A stretch of 40,759 nucleotides of DNA, taken from positions 1 through 40,759 of the forward strand of contig JAZRHH010000028.1 of the NCBI GenBank assembly GCA_045644665.1, in the 5' to 3' direction. The notes under the pieces were generated by a model. The model was not told the DNA's origin. It made no database searches and saw only the letters and a program-made list of their open reading frames with translations. Below, one piece after another: positions 33,226 through 40,754 of this stretch. Within the stretch, counting starts at the first letter, position 1. Every line of letters starts with the position of its first letter. This DNA is from RGIG9115 sp045644665. Lineage in GTDB: Bacteria; Bacillota; Clostridia; UBA1381. The translations under genes and the position numbers were made by a program.

Positions 33226-33564
33226 ATGAAAGAGAATAAATTGTCAGATTTATCCATTGACTTTGCCGTAGCGATTTTAAAAATGTGTGACAAAATAAAA
33301 GGGCACTATTCTATTGTTAATCAGTTGGAACGAAGTGCAACAAGTATCGGCGCGAACATTAGGGAAGCCAAATATGCTCATAGTAAAGCTGACTTTATTT
33401 CAAAGCTTCAAATATCATTAAAAGAATGCTATGAAACAGAATATTGGCTTGAACTTATGCAACGAGCCGAAATATTATCTGACATATCTGAAATTTCACA
33501 CAACTGTGGTGTAATTAGAAAAATGCTCATCTCATCTATTAATACCGCTAAGAAAAATCAATAG
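33226..33564 (+). CDS. Four-helix-bundle protein (23S rRNA intervening-sequence / IVP family)
   Basis: 112 aa. KLSDLSIDFAVAILKMCDKI, then QLERSATSIGANIREAKYA, KADFISKLQISLKECYETEYWLELM and a last helix match the four-helix-bundle IVP (S23) family, first found in inserts of 23S rRNA and related to Avd proteins of diversity-generating retroelements. No reverse transcriptase or rRNA is near. Start 33226: GGGGT upstream; the longer frame reads through the hairpin array and is not credible. It lies inside a block bounded by 30-base direct repeats, directly after array B. The stop is TAG-TAA. Confidence 0.85.
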   Translation: MKENKLSDLSIDFAVAILKMCDKIKGHYSIVNQLERSATSIGANIREAKYAHSKADFISKLQISLKECYETEYWLELMQRAEILSDISEISHNCGVIRKMLISSINTAKKNQ

Positions 33565-33578
33565 TAAATATTTTGATG

Positions 33579-33608
33579 GAAAACACCATGTGTGTTTTCT
33601 TTTTTTGC
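33579..33608 (+). repeat. Second copy of the tRNA-Leu terminator (direct repeat)
   Basis: 30 of 30 bases identical to 32798-32827, including stem and T-run. The two copies bound 751 bases that contain the tRNA 3' copy, array B and the IVP gene. Here it also serves as terminator of the IVP gene. Confidence 0.9.
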
Positions 33609-33675
33609 ATACATAATTTTTTATTTTTGGCAAAAAATATCCCTGAATACAAATTAATGAAAGGGTTGTTTAAAT

Positions 33676-34116
33676 TTGAAAAAATTATTTTGCTTTCTTT
33701 TAATTGCAGCTGTTTGTGCACGCTTTACTATTTTTGAACCCCGTGCAAAAGCATCTGCATCTTCAGACAATCAGCTTCTGGCAAGAGCTGTAAACGGCGA
33801 GGCAAGAGGTGAACCTTACGAAGGACAAGTGGCTGTTGCAGCAGTTATATTAAACCGTGTAAAACACTCCTCATTCCCAAACACCATCGCAGGCGTGATT
33901 TATCAGCCGGGAGCATTTACAGCAGTAAGTGACGGACAGATAAACGTGCCCATTGACGCAAATTCAACCGTTTACAAAGCCTGCCGTGACGCACTCAATG
34001 GCTGGGACCCATCAGGCGGTGCAATATACTATTTTAATCCTGACACAGCCACAAGTAAATGGATTTGGTCACGACCCCTTATTAAGGTAATAGGAAAACA
34101 CAGGTTTTGTAAATAA
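33676..34116 (+). CDS. sleB: SleB-type cell wall hydrolase, catalytic domain only
   Basis: 146 aa. Signal peptide about 1-27, then only the Hydrolase_2 domain: LARAVNGEARGEPYEGQVAVAAVILNRV with catalytic Glu42, then GAFTAVSDGQIN and GGAIYYFNPDTATSKWIW. The PG-binding domain seen in the copy at 13540 is missing. Start codon is TTG (33676) after AAAGGG; no ATG fits before the signal peptide. It is 15 bases before ypeB. In Bacillus, sleB and ypeB are a forespore operon whose products depend on each other, so this copy is probably the YpeB partner. Confidence 0.9.
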   Translation: MKKLFCFLLIAAVCARFTIFEPRAKASASSDNQLLARAVNGEARGEPYEGQVAVAAVILNRVKHSSFPNTIAGVIYQPGAFTAVSDGQINVPIDANSTVYKACRDALNGWDPSGGAIYYFNPDTATSKWIWSRPLIKVIGKHRFCK

Positions 34117-34130
34117 AGAAAGGACTTTTT

Positions 34131-35468
34131 ATGGAGCTTCAAAAAAAACACGCAATAATTTATTCTGCCCTTGGTGCGCTTCTCGTTCTTATATCAATTT
34201 TTGCAGCATATCAGTATACAAAGCGTAAGGAAGCCACTACTGCGCTTAATAACACATATGCACGCTCATTTTATGAGATGACAGACTATATAAACAGTAT
34301 TGAAACAGACCTTAGGAAAAGTATGCTCGTTTCTTCCCCTGCGCAACTAGCAGAGCTTTCTGGTAACATTTACAGACTTTCAAACTCTGCAAAGTCCTGT
34401 CTTGGAGAACTGCCTACGAGTACAATTGAGCTTGATAACACTTCAAAGTTTTTATCACAGGTGGGCGACTACACTCATATACTTTCTCAAAACGCAATCC
34501 ACGGTGAGAAAATATCCGATGAACAGTATAAAACCATATCCGACCTTACTCATTATGCTGCAAGCCTTAATTCTGCCCTTACAGAAACAAGGAATGCTAT
34601 AGAAAACGGTGAGGTTGTATTTACCCTCAAAAATGGGGTGGGTGTTGTGTATGCGGCAGCGGATGTACTTTCAAATCTTGAAGATGTAGAAACTTCTTTT
34701 CAGGAATACCCGTCACTTATATATGACGGACCTTTCTCCGAGCATATAGAAAACAGAAAATCCCCCATGCTCTCTGCAGCCTCTGAAATTACCCTTGACG
34801 AAGCCAGGCGCAGAGCCTCAGAATTTTTAAAACTTCCTACAGAGCTTATAACATACGAAAGTGACTCACAAAACACAGCTATGGACGCCTATAATTTTTA
34901 TGCAGAGGATAATGGCAGACAATATATAAGCATAACAAAAAAAGGTGGTCTTGTCCTTGACTACATCAAAAACAGAGATGTGGGACAGGAGAAAATCGAC
35001 TTTAACAAAGCAATCCAGATTGCCGGCGACTTTATGCACCAAAACGGCTACTATTCTATGGAAAAAAGCTATTACGAAAAGCTTGACGGCATTGCTGTCA
35101 TAAACTTCTGCTATATGCAGGACGGTGTAAAATGCTATTCCGACCTTATAAAAATGAAAATTGCACTTGATAACGGCGAGGTTCTTGGAATGGAAACAGG
35201 CGGATACCTTATGAATCATCAGGAGCGAAAGCTTGAGCCACCGCTCCTCACAGTTGAGGAGGCAAAATCCAAACTAAATCCTCATCTTGAGTTTAAGTCC
35301 TCCGACACAGCGCTTATTCCAAAAGACAATCTTGAAGAGGTGCTTTGCTATGAGTTTCATGGAAGCTTTGCAGGAAAGAATTTTATAATTTATATTAATG
35401 CAAATAACGGACGTGAAGAAAAGATATTAATGCTTATAGAATCCGAAAATGGCATTTTAACCGTTTAA
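34131..35468 (+). CDS. ypeB: Germination protein YpeB
   Basis: 445 aa, the full family length. One N-terminal membrane helix (about 8-26), a helical region to about 180, then PepSY-like repeats (SEITLDEARRRASEFLKLP, FNKAIQIAGDFMHQNGYY, LTVEEAKSKLNPHLE). YpeB is needed to localise and keep SleB stable and inactive in the spore, and is cut at germination. It directly follows the short SleB gene (15 bases, AAAGGA). Confidence 0.93.
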   Translation: MELQKKHAIIYSALGALLVLISIFAAYQYTKRKEATTALNNTYARSFYEMTDYINSIETDLRKSMLVSSPAQLAELSGNIYRLSNSAKSCLGELPTSTIELDNTSKFLSQVGDYTHILSQNAIHGEKISDEQYKTISDLTHYAASLNSALTETRNAIENGEVVFTLKNGVGVVYAAADVLSNLEDVETSFQEYPSLIYDGPFSEHIENRKSPMLSAASEITLDEARRRASEFLKLPTELITYESDSQNTAMDAYNFYAEDNGRQYISITKKGGLVLDYIKNRDVGQEKIDFNKAIQIAGDFMHQNGYYSMEKSYYEKLDGIAVINFCYMQDGVKCYSDLIKMKIALDNGEVLGMETGGYLMNHQERKLEPPLLTVEEAKSKLNPHLEFKSSDTALIPKDNLEEVLCYEFHGSFAGKNFIIYINANNGREEKILMLIESENGILTV

Positions 35469-35498
35469 TTCACAAAAGGTATTATCTGGTCATATTAT
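35469..35498 (+). promoter_or_regulatory. Promoter of asnB
   Basis: -35 TTCACA (35469-35474), 18-base spacer, -10 TATTAT (35493-35498). Right after the ypeB stop. Confidence 0.5.
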
Positions 35499-35518
35499 AG
35501 GAATATAGAATAAATAGC

Positions 35519-35544
35519 GCCTGCGTGCGAATCTGCACGCAGGC
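35519..35544 (+). promoter_or_regulatory. GC-rich hairpin in the asnB leader
   Basis: A perfect 10-bp stem GCCTGCGTGC/GCACGCAGGC with loop GAATCT, no T-run. It is 23 bases before the asnB ATG and near the expected 5' end of the transcript. It could stabilise the mRNA, bind a regulator, or be a poor terminator for ypeB. Confidence 0.55.
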
Positions 35545-35567
35545 AATCTATAAAAAGGAGAATTAAT

Positions 35568-37418
35568 ATGTGCGGAATTGCCGGTTATATAAATTTTAAA
35601 GATAATTTTGTTTCTAATCGAGAAAAACACAGAAGAATAACCCATAACATAACAAGAACTCTACGCCACAGAGGCCCTGACAGTTTTGGAGAATGGATAG
35701 GCGAGCACACCGCCTTTGGCCATTCAAGACTTGCTGTCATAGACCCGGAGCGTGGAACTCAGCCAATGGAGCGAACAGTTGCAGGGTACCAGTTTGTTAT
35801 TACATATAACGGAGAGCTGTATAACACAGAGGAGCTTAGGAAAGAGCTTATAAATTTTGGGTACAGATTTCATACAACATCAGATACAGAAGTTCTCTTA
35901 TATGCTTATATCCACTACGGTACAGAGTGTGCAGAGCTTCTTAATGGTATATATTCCTTTTGCATATGGGACTCGATGCGCCAGAGGGTATTTATGTGCC
36001 GTGACAGATTTGGTGTAAAACCACTTTTTTATGCTCATGCGGGAGATACCTTGATTTTTGCATCGGAACAAAAAGCCATACTTGCATACCCAGGCTTTAA
36101 GGCAGAGGTTTCAAAAGAAGGACTTTGTGAGATTTTTGCACTAAGCCCTGCAAAAACTCAAGGACTGGGGGTTTTTGAAAAGATAAAAGAGCTGCGACCG
36201 GGAAGATTTATGGTTATAAACCGCGAGGGTATAAACATACATCAGTATTTTTCTCTGAAAGGAGCAGAGCACACAGACAGCTACGAGGAAACCATTGAAA
36301 AAACAAAGTTCCTTGTATCAGACAGTATAAAACGACAGCTTATATCCGATGTTCCAATAGGCACTCTTCTGTCGGGCGGTCTTGATTCAAGCGTAATTTC
36401 TGCTATTGGTGCACTTGAAATGAAGAAAAAAGGAAAACAGCTTTGTACCTATTCCTTTGACTATAAGGATAATGACAAATATTTCAGGGCATCTTCCTTC
36501 CAGCCTGACAGCGATGCTCCATGGGTAAAGCGTATGGTAGAGGAGTTTGACACCAATCACACATATCTTATGTGTGATAACGACATTATGCTCGACTACC
36601 TCGCAGAGTGTGTTGAGGCAAAGGATTTGCCAGGTATGGCAGATGTGGATGCATCACTTTTATATTTCTGCCGCATGATAAAAAAGCACCACACCGTAAT
36701 TCTTAGCGGTGAGTGCAGCGATGAAATTTTTGGAGGATACCCTTGGTTCAGAAGCGAAAAGGCTTTTGCCACAAGAGCGTTCCCATGGTGTTATGATCTG
36801 GAAATGAGAAAGAATATTCTTCTGCCGCAGGTTGAAAAAAGTCTTGATTTGGACGGATATTCCTCTATGAGATACGAGGAATCTATTTCAGAAACTCCTC
36901 GCTTTGAGGGAGACAGTCCTGAAGAGGCACGTCGCAGAGAAATATGCTGGCTCAATCTTAACTGGTTTATGACAAATCTTCTGGACAGAAAGGACCGTAT
37001 GAGTATGGCAAGCGGTCTTGAGGTCCGTGTTCCTTTCTGCGACCACAGGATTATTGAGTATATATATAACGTACCCTGGAGCATGAAAAATAAAGATAAC
37101 ATTTCAAAAAATCTTCTACGGGAAGCGGCACGGGGTATACTTCCCGATGATGTACTATTCAGGAAAAAGAGCCCGTATCCCAAAACCCATAACCCTGCCT
37201 ACGAGCAGCTTGTGCGTGAAGCTCTTCTGGATACAATATCAAACCCCAACGAGCCAATTCTTGCTCTTTGCGACAAGAAAAAGATTGAGGCTGCATGTCA
37301 TGGCAGCTCCGATTATGGAAAACCGTTTTTTGGTCAGCTTATGGCAGCGCCGCAGTTTATAGGATTTTTGCTTCAGGTAAATCATTGGTTTAAGCATTAT
37401 AGTATAAGAATTGTATAG
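35568..37418 (+). CDS. asnB: Asparagine synthase (glutamine-hydrolysing)
   Basis: 616 aa, the normal size. N-terminal glutaminase with Cys2 (MCGIAGY), RHRGPDS, YNGELYN; synthetase domain with the PP-loop LSGGLDSSV (residues 268-276) and the SGECSDEIFGGYPWF and MASGLEVRVPFCDH segments. It converts Asp + Gln + ATP to Asn. Strong Shine-Dalgarno AAAGGAG. It ends in TAG with a TAA ten codons on. No T-box leader. Confidence 0.95.
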   Translation: MCGIAGYINFKDNFVSNREKHRRITHNITRTLRHRGPDSFGEWIGEHTAFGHSRLAVIDPERGTQPMERTVAGYQFVITYNGELYNTEELRKELINFGYRFHTTSDTEVLLYAYIHYGTECAELLNGIYSFCIWDSMRQRVFMCRDRFGVKPLFYAHAGDTLIFASEQKAILAYPGFKAEVSKEGLCEIFALSPAKTQGLGVFEKIKELRPGRFMVINREGINIHQYFSLKGAEHTDSYEETIEKTKFLVSDSIKRQLISDVPIGTLLSGGLDSSVISAIGALEMKKKGKQLCTYSFDYKDNDKYFRASSFQPDSDAPWVKRMVEEFDTNHTYLMCDNDIMLDYLAECVEAKDLPGMADVDASLLYFCRMIKKHHTVILSGECSDEIFGGYPWFRSEKAFATRAFPWCYDLEMRKNILLPQVEKSLDLDGYSSMRYEESISETPRFEGDSPEEARRREICWLNLNWFMTNLLDRKDRMSMASGLEVRVPFCDHRIIEYIYNVPWSMKNKDNISKNLLREAARGILPDDVLFRKKSPYPKTHNPAYEQLVREALLDTISNPNEPILALCDKKKIEAACHGSSDYGKPFFGQLMAAPQFIGFLLQVNHWFKHYSIRIV

Positions 37419-37429
37419 ATTATTCGACC

Positions 37430-37468
37430 GCAAAAAAGGGGATATTGCTAAAAGCAATATCCCCTCTT
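37430..37468. terminator. Bidirectional terminator between asnB and the 3D protein
   Basis: GGGGATATTGC/GCAATATCCCC, 11-bp perfect stem, six A's on the left (a T-run for the minus-strand gene) and TCTTACTT on the right. Confidence 0.88.
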
Positions 37469-37470
37469 AC

Positions 37471-38517
37471 TTAGTCGAGTACATAAACTGTTACACTTTT
37501 TCTTCCAAAAGCCATAAGCTCCTTATTGCTCTTTTCAAAGCAAAGGTCAATCTTATTTCCCTTAATAACTCCGCCTGTGTCACCTGCTACAGCGTAGCCA
37601 TAGCCCTCTACATAAAGGTTTGTTCCAAGAGGAATAACTTTTGGGTCAACAGCAACTATACCGTAGCCGGCTGTTCTGCCGGAAGCAGTTTTGCCATAGC
37701 CTCCGCTTTTATTAAATGCAGAGTAGGCTGTTGCTGTCATTGTCATTTTCTTTTTATAAGAAAATCCTTTTTCTGATGTTTTTGTAGCTACATTTGTGGT
37801 ATCATTTACACTACGAGCAACATCAGCCTTTGTACCCCGAGCAACAATTTTATCCTTCTTTTCAGTCACAAGTTCACGGGAGATTTCTGAGACAGAAATT
37901 TCTGCACCATCTTCGAAAACTACCATTTCTCTTATTTTTGTAACTCCTTCAACACCATCCTGAATAATCTTTGTCTTACCCTTGGCAAGAGTGTTGTCAT
38001 CCTTGTAAACGGTGTTATATGGGGTAATTTCTTCTCTTTCTCTTTCCTGCGCGTTAACTCTTATAATTTTTATTAGGCTGTCAGGAACTATTTCTGTATC
38101 AGATGCCGGAATTGTATAATCCTGTTCTCCAAGGAACAATCCATTCTCTGTAAGTGCCTCGGCAACTGTTTTTGAGGTGGTTGATGTTGTAACTGTCATT
38201 CCGTCAACTTCTACGCGTATTCCAACACCGCGGCGGACAATAATTTCGTCCCCTTCCTCAACTACATATTCTTTTTCAAAATTCAATTTATCATAGAGGC
38301 CAAGCTCTAATCTGTTATCCTCTATAATTTTAAGGACCGAGCTTTGTCTTGTTCTGATATTGGTTGTTTTTTCAACATCATGAATTTCATCAATCTCTTT
38401 TATTGTTACGTCTACACCTGCTACATCATACACTGCACCGGTACATACGAAACATGTTACGAGCAATCCACATACGACATGTATCATACGTCTGGATTTT
38501 TTCATATTCTTTAGCAT
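37471..38517 (-). CDS. YabE/Rpf-like cell-wall protein: G5 and 3D domains
   Basis: 348 aa. N-terminal membrane anchor or signal (about 11-30). Two DUF348-type ubiquitin-like repeats follow (about 36-97 and 102-153). A G5 domain lies at about 155-235 (TPYNTVYKDDNTLAKGKTKIIQDGVEG). The C-terminal 3D domain has the three Asp in VAVDP, AGDTGG and KIDLCF and the TATAYSAF opening. The 3D domain is an MltA-like lytic transglycosylase barrel, so it probably cuts peptidoglycan. Start 38517 has AAAGGAA upstream. Confidence 0.9.
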   Translation of the reverse strand: MLKNMKKSRRMIHVVCGLLVTCFVCTGAVYDVAGVDVTIKEIDEIHDVEKTTNIRTRQSSVLKIIEDNRLELGLYDKLNFEKEYVVEEGDEIIVRRGVGIRVEVDGMTVTTSTTSKTVAEALTENGLFLGEQDYTIPASDTEIVPDSLIKIIRVNAQEREREEITPYNTVYKDDNTLAKGKTKIIQDGVEGVTKIREMVVFEDGAEISVSEISRELVTEKKDKIVARGTKADVARSVNDTTNVATKTSEKGFSYKKKMTMTATAYSAFNKSGGYGKTASGRTAGYGIVAVDPKVIPLGTNLYVEGYGYAVAGDTGGVIKGNKIDLCFEKSNKELMAFGRKSVTVYVLD

Positions 38518-38547
38518 AATGAATTTCCTTTCTGTTTACTATACATT

Positions 38548-38576
38548 ATTATACATAGGTTTTAAGCCAAAGTCAA
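38548..38576 (-). promoter_or_regulatory. sigma-A promoter of the 3D protein gene, with nearby palindrome
   Basis: Minus strand: -35 TTGACT (38571-38576), 17-base spacer, -10 TATAAT (38548-38553). Just upstream is CGCAATTGTTGCG (38599-38611), an inverted repeat that could be an operator. The rest of the gap up to 38757 is very AT-rich and shows nothing else. Confidence 0.7.
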
Positions 38577-38757
38577 GGATTTTGTTACAAAATAATTACG
38601 CAATTGTTGCGAATTTTAACCCTTTTTGTAATATATATGTAAATCATTTCCAAAAAATCCACAACATATTGTGGTTATACGTTAATATTATAGAATATTT
38701 TTCATATTTAATTTTTATAACTTTTTTATTTTTTATTTAGACAAGTTGCACTAAATA

Positions 38758-39501
38758 TTAGCTTGTTTTGTGCATTTTACCGGCATTATCAACATATGAA
38801 TTTTCCCCGTACAAAAGCTCAGAAACAGTACAAAGCTCATATCTTCCACATAAATTCTCTAAAATTTCAGGGAGTGCAAGGGCTGTATTCTCTGTTCCGG
38901 TATGCATAAGTATTATATCTCCTGCCTTTGTTTTATCGGTTACACGCTTTATAATACTATCCTTTTCTGCACCTCCATAATCAATTGAGTCCACGGACCA
39001 CTGTATTGGTATGAAGCCTGCATTTTCGAGTGCCTCTATGGCACTATTGTTATAGGAACCGGAGGGTGCTCTTACAAGCTTTGCGTCCTTTCCTGTAGCT
39101 GATTTTATTATTTCTGCTGTTTTTGCAGCATCACTTCCCACCTCATCTGCAGAGAGCTTTGCATAATCCTTATGATTATATGAATGTCCTCCAAGCTCAT
39201 GTCCCGCATCTGCTATCTTTTTTGCAGACTCCGGATATTTTTCTGCCCACTCTCCCACGAGAAAAAAAGTTGCTTTTGCATTTTTATCCGATAAAGCGGA
39301 GAGTATTTGGTCTATGTCCTCATCTCCCCATGCACAGTTAAATGTTAGCGCAATAAAGTTATCTTCCCTCTCTACGCTGTACACGGGCAAATTTCTATTT
39401 CCGCTTTGAAACGCCTGACGGACAGGCACAGCGCCTATAGAACACGCTAAAATAAAAAGTGCAAGGCATAAAATAAGACTGTTTTTTTTAATTACAAGCA
39501 T
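38758..39501 (-). CDS. Polysaccharide deacetylase (NodB fold), PdaB-like
   Basis: 247 aa. N-terminal membrane anchor (about 8-24), then a NodB domain. Motif 1 reads ALTFNCAWGDED (51-62), with Asn55 where the catalytic-base Asp usually stands. The metal-binding His pair is in GGHSYNH (His106, His110), and motif 3 is VRAPSGSYN. The form TF(D/N)xxWG is typical of the sporulation-type PdaB and related clostridial proteins. Those de-N-acetylate muramic acid or GlcNAc residues. Whether Asn55 leaves activity is unknown. Shine-Dalgarno AAGGAAGTG; start ATG 39501. Confidence 0.87.
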   Translation of the reverse strand: MLVIKKNSLILCLALFILACSIGAVPVRQAFQSGNRNLPVYSVEREDNFIALTFNCAWGDEDIDQILSALSDKNAKATFFLVGEWAEKYPESAKKIADAGHELGGHSYNHKDYAKLSADEVGSDAAKTAEIIKSATGKDAKLVRAPSGSYNNSAIEALENAGFIPIQWSVDSIDYGGAEKDSIIKRVTDKTKAGDIILMHTGTENTALALPEILENLCGRYELCTVSELLYGENSYVDNAGKMHKTS

Positions 39502-39649
39502 TTTTTCACTTCCTTAAAATATTGTACAATCTATTGTATTCGGAGGTTTGATATTTTAGCATAAAAATATCCTGACATTTCCCTTATTCTTGTTGTACCA
39601 TACAAGATCACATACAAATATTTAATTTTCGTGACATTTAAATATTTTA

Positions 39650-39678
39650 TTTACAATCAAATAGATATATGTTATAAT
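39650..39678 (+). promoter_or_regulatory. sigma-A promoter of the DUF975 gene
   Basis: -35 TTTACA (39650-39655), 17-base spacer, -10 TATAAT (39673-39678). Confidence 0.7.
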
Positions 39679-39709
39679 CAAACCAACAAACACAAGAGGA
39701 GGCCTTGCT

Positions 39710-40309
39710 ATGCACAAATCAAGAGCAGAACTTAAATCAAAGGCAAAAGAACAAATCAGAGGCAACATAGGTATATTATTTGTAATTACGATAATTATTG
39801 CTATAATATCCTGCGCTGCATATATGGTTTTATCGCTTATTCCCTTTGTTGGACCTTTGGCTGCAGAAATCATTCTTGGTCCCGCATTTGTGTTAAGTAT
39901 ACTACGTATTTATCTAAACCTAGATTTTAAAAAGCCTGATATTTCAGATGCGTTTTTAGGCTTTGATGATTTCTGGACAGCGTTCAAGGCTAATTTTCTT
40001 GTATCCCTATTTACTTTTTTATGGTCTTTGCTCCTTTATATTCCTGGTATTATCAAAGCACTATCCTACTCACAAACTATGCTAATAGTTGCAGAAAACA
40101 GAGGTATTAGCGCACTTGAAGCAATCAACCGTTCAAAAGACATGATGGAAGGTCATAAGGCTGACCTGTTTGTTCTTAGCTTATCCTTTCTAGGTTGGCT
40201 GCTCCTTGGAGCATTCACATTTGGCTTAGCTTATATATGGGTCGGACCATATATACAGGCAACCTTGGTTAATTTCTATAACGATATTAAAAAGACTGTT
40301 GCACAGTAA
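39710..40309 (+). CDS. DUF975 family membrane protein
   Basis: 199 aa with four to five membrane segments. N-terminal RAELKSKAKEQIRGNIGILF and the later SYSQTMLIVAENRGISALEAINRSKDMMEGHKADLF are hallmark regions of DUF975. The function is unknown; members are integral membrane proteins of Firmicutes. Strong Shine-Dalgarno GAGGAGG. Monocistronic, with its own promoter and terminator. Confidence 0.9.
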   Translation: MHKSRAELKSKAKEQIRGNIGILFVITIIIAIISCAAYMVLSLIPFVGPLAAEIILGPAFVLSILRIYLNLDFKKPDISDAFLGFDDFWTAFKANFLVSLFTFLWSLLLYIPGIIKALSYSQTMLIVAENRGISALEAINRSKDMMEGHKADLFVLSLSFLGWLLLGAFTFGLAYIWVGPYIQATLVNFYNDIKKTVAQ

Positions 40310-40327
40310 AGTGCAACAGTCTTTTTT
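40292..40327 (+). terminator. Terminator of the DUF975 gene
   Basis: AAGACTGTTGCAC/GTGCAACAGTCTT, 13-bp perfect stem followed by T's; the stop codon lies in the loop. Same CTGTTGC core as the hairpins at 22190 and 31262. Confidence 0.88.
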
Positions 40328-40379
40328 ATGTAGCAATACAATCACCCCCAGCATATATTATAGTGGAGGTGAAATAATC

Positions 40380-40754
40380 ATGACTAATTCAAGTTGCAGA
40401 TGCAAAGGAGATTGCATTGGACTTTCAATAGTAGCAAGTATAATTGTTGGTATAATCACAGCATTTCTTACCTTCTCAGCCGCTATAATAATAACACCGG
40501 CATTTTTGTGGGTGGTATTGGGCATTGCCGTTGTTTACCTTGCAATAACCTTTATTGTAACATCTTTTCTGGGTGAAGATAGCGTCAGAGATTGTGTTTG
40601 CAGGATACTGTCGGTGCTGCTTATAGCTATCTTGGGTGCAGCTTTGTTTTCTGTAGTGCTTTTGGCAATCACATTTGCCGCAACAAGCGTACTGGGTGCT
40701 ATCATAGCAGGTGCTTTGCTTGGCAAGTCGGATCGTAGCCATGTCGTTCTGTGA
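40380..40754 (+). CDS. Small membrane protein with Cys-rich N-terminus
   Basis: 124 aa. The start at 40380 has a perfect GGAGGTG; the longer frame begins in the DUF975 terminator and is rejected. A short N-terminal CRCKGDC motif (about residues 6-12) is followed by three or four hydrophobic helices, with a second Cys pair (CVC) at about 72-74. Not recognised. A CATATATTA box (about 40352) resembles mother-cell sigma-K/sigma-E -10 sites, but no matching -35 was found, so sporulation expression is only a possibility. Confidence 0.75.
   Translation: MTNSSCRCKGDCIGLSIVASIIVGIITAFLTFSAAIIITPAFLWVVLGIAVVYLAITFIVTSFLGEDSVRDCVCRILSVLLIAILGAALFSVVLLAITFAATSVLGAIIAGALLGKSDRSHVVL

Noticed and set aside
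33226..33564. Diversity-generating retroelement (Avd-like gene)
   Set aside because: No reverse transcriptase, template repeat or variable repeat is present in the window.
40299..40379. Upstream extension of the last membrane protein
   Set aside because: The extra codons lie in the DUF975 terminator hairpin, and a perfect GGAGGTG supports the start at 40380.
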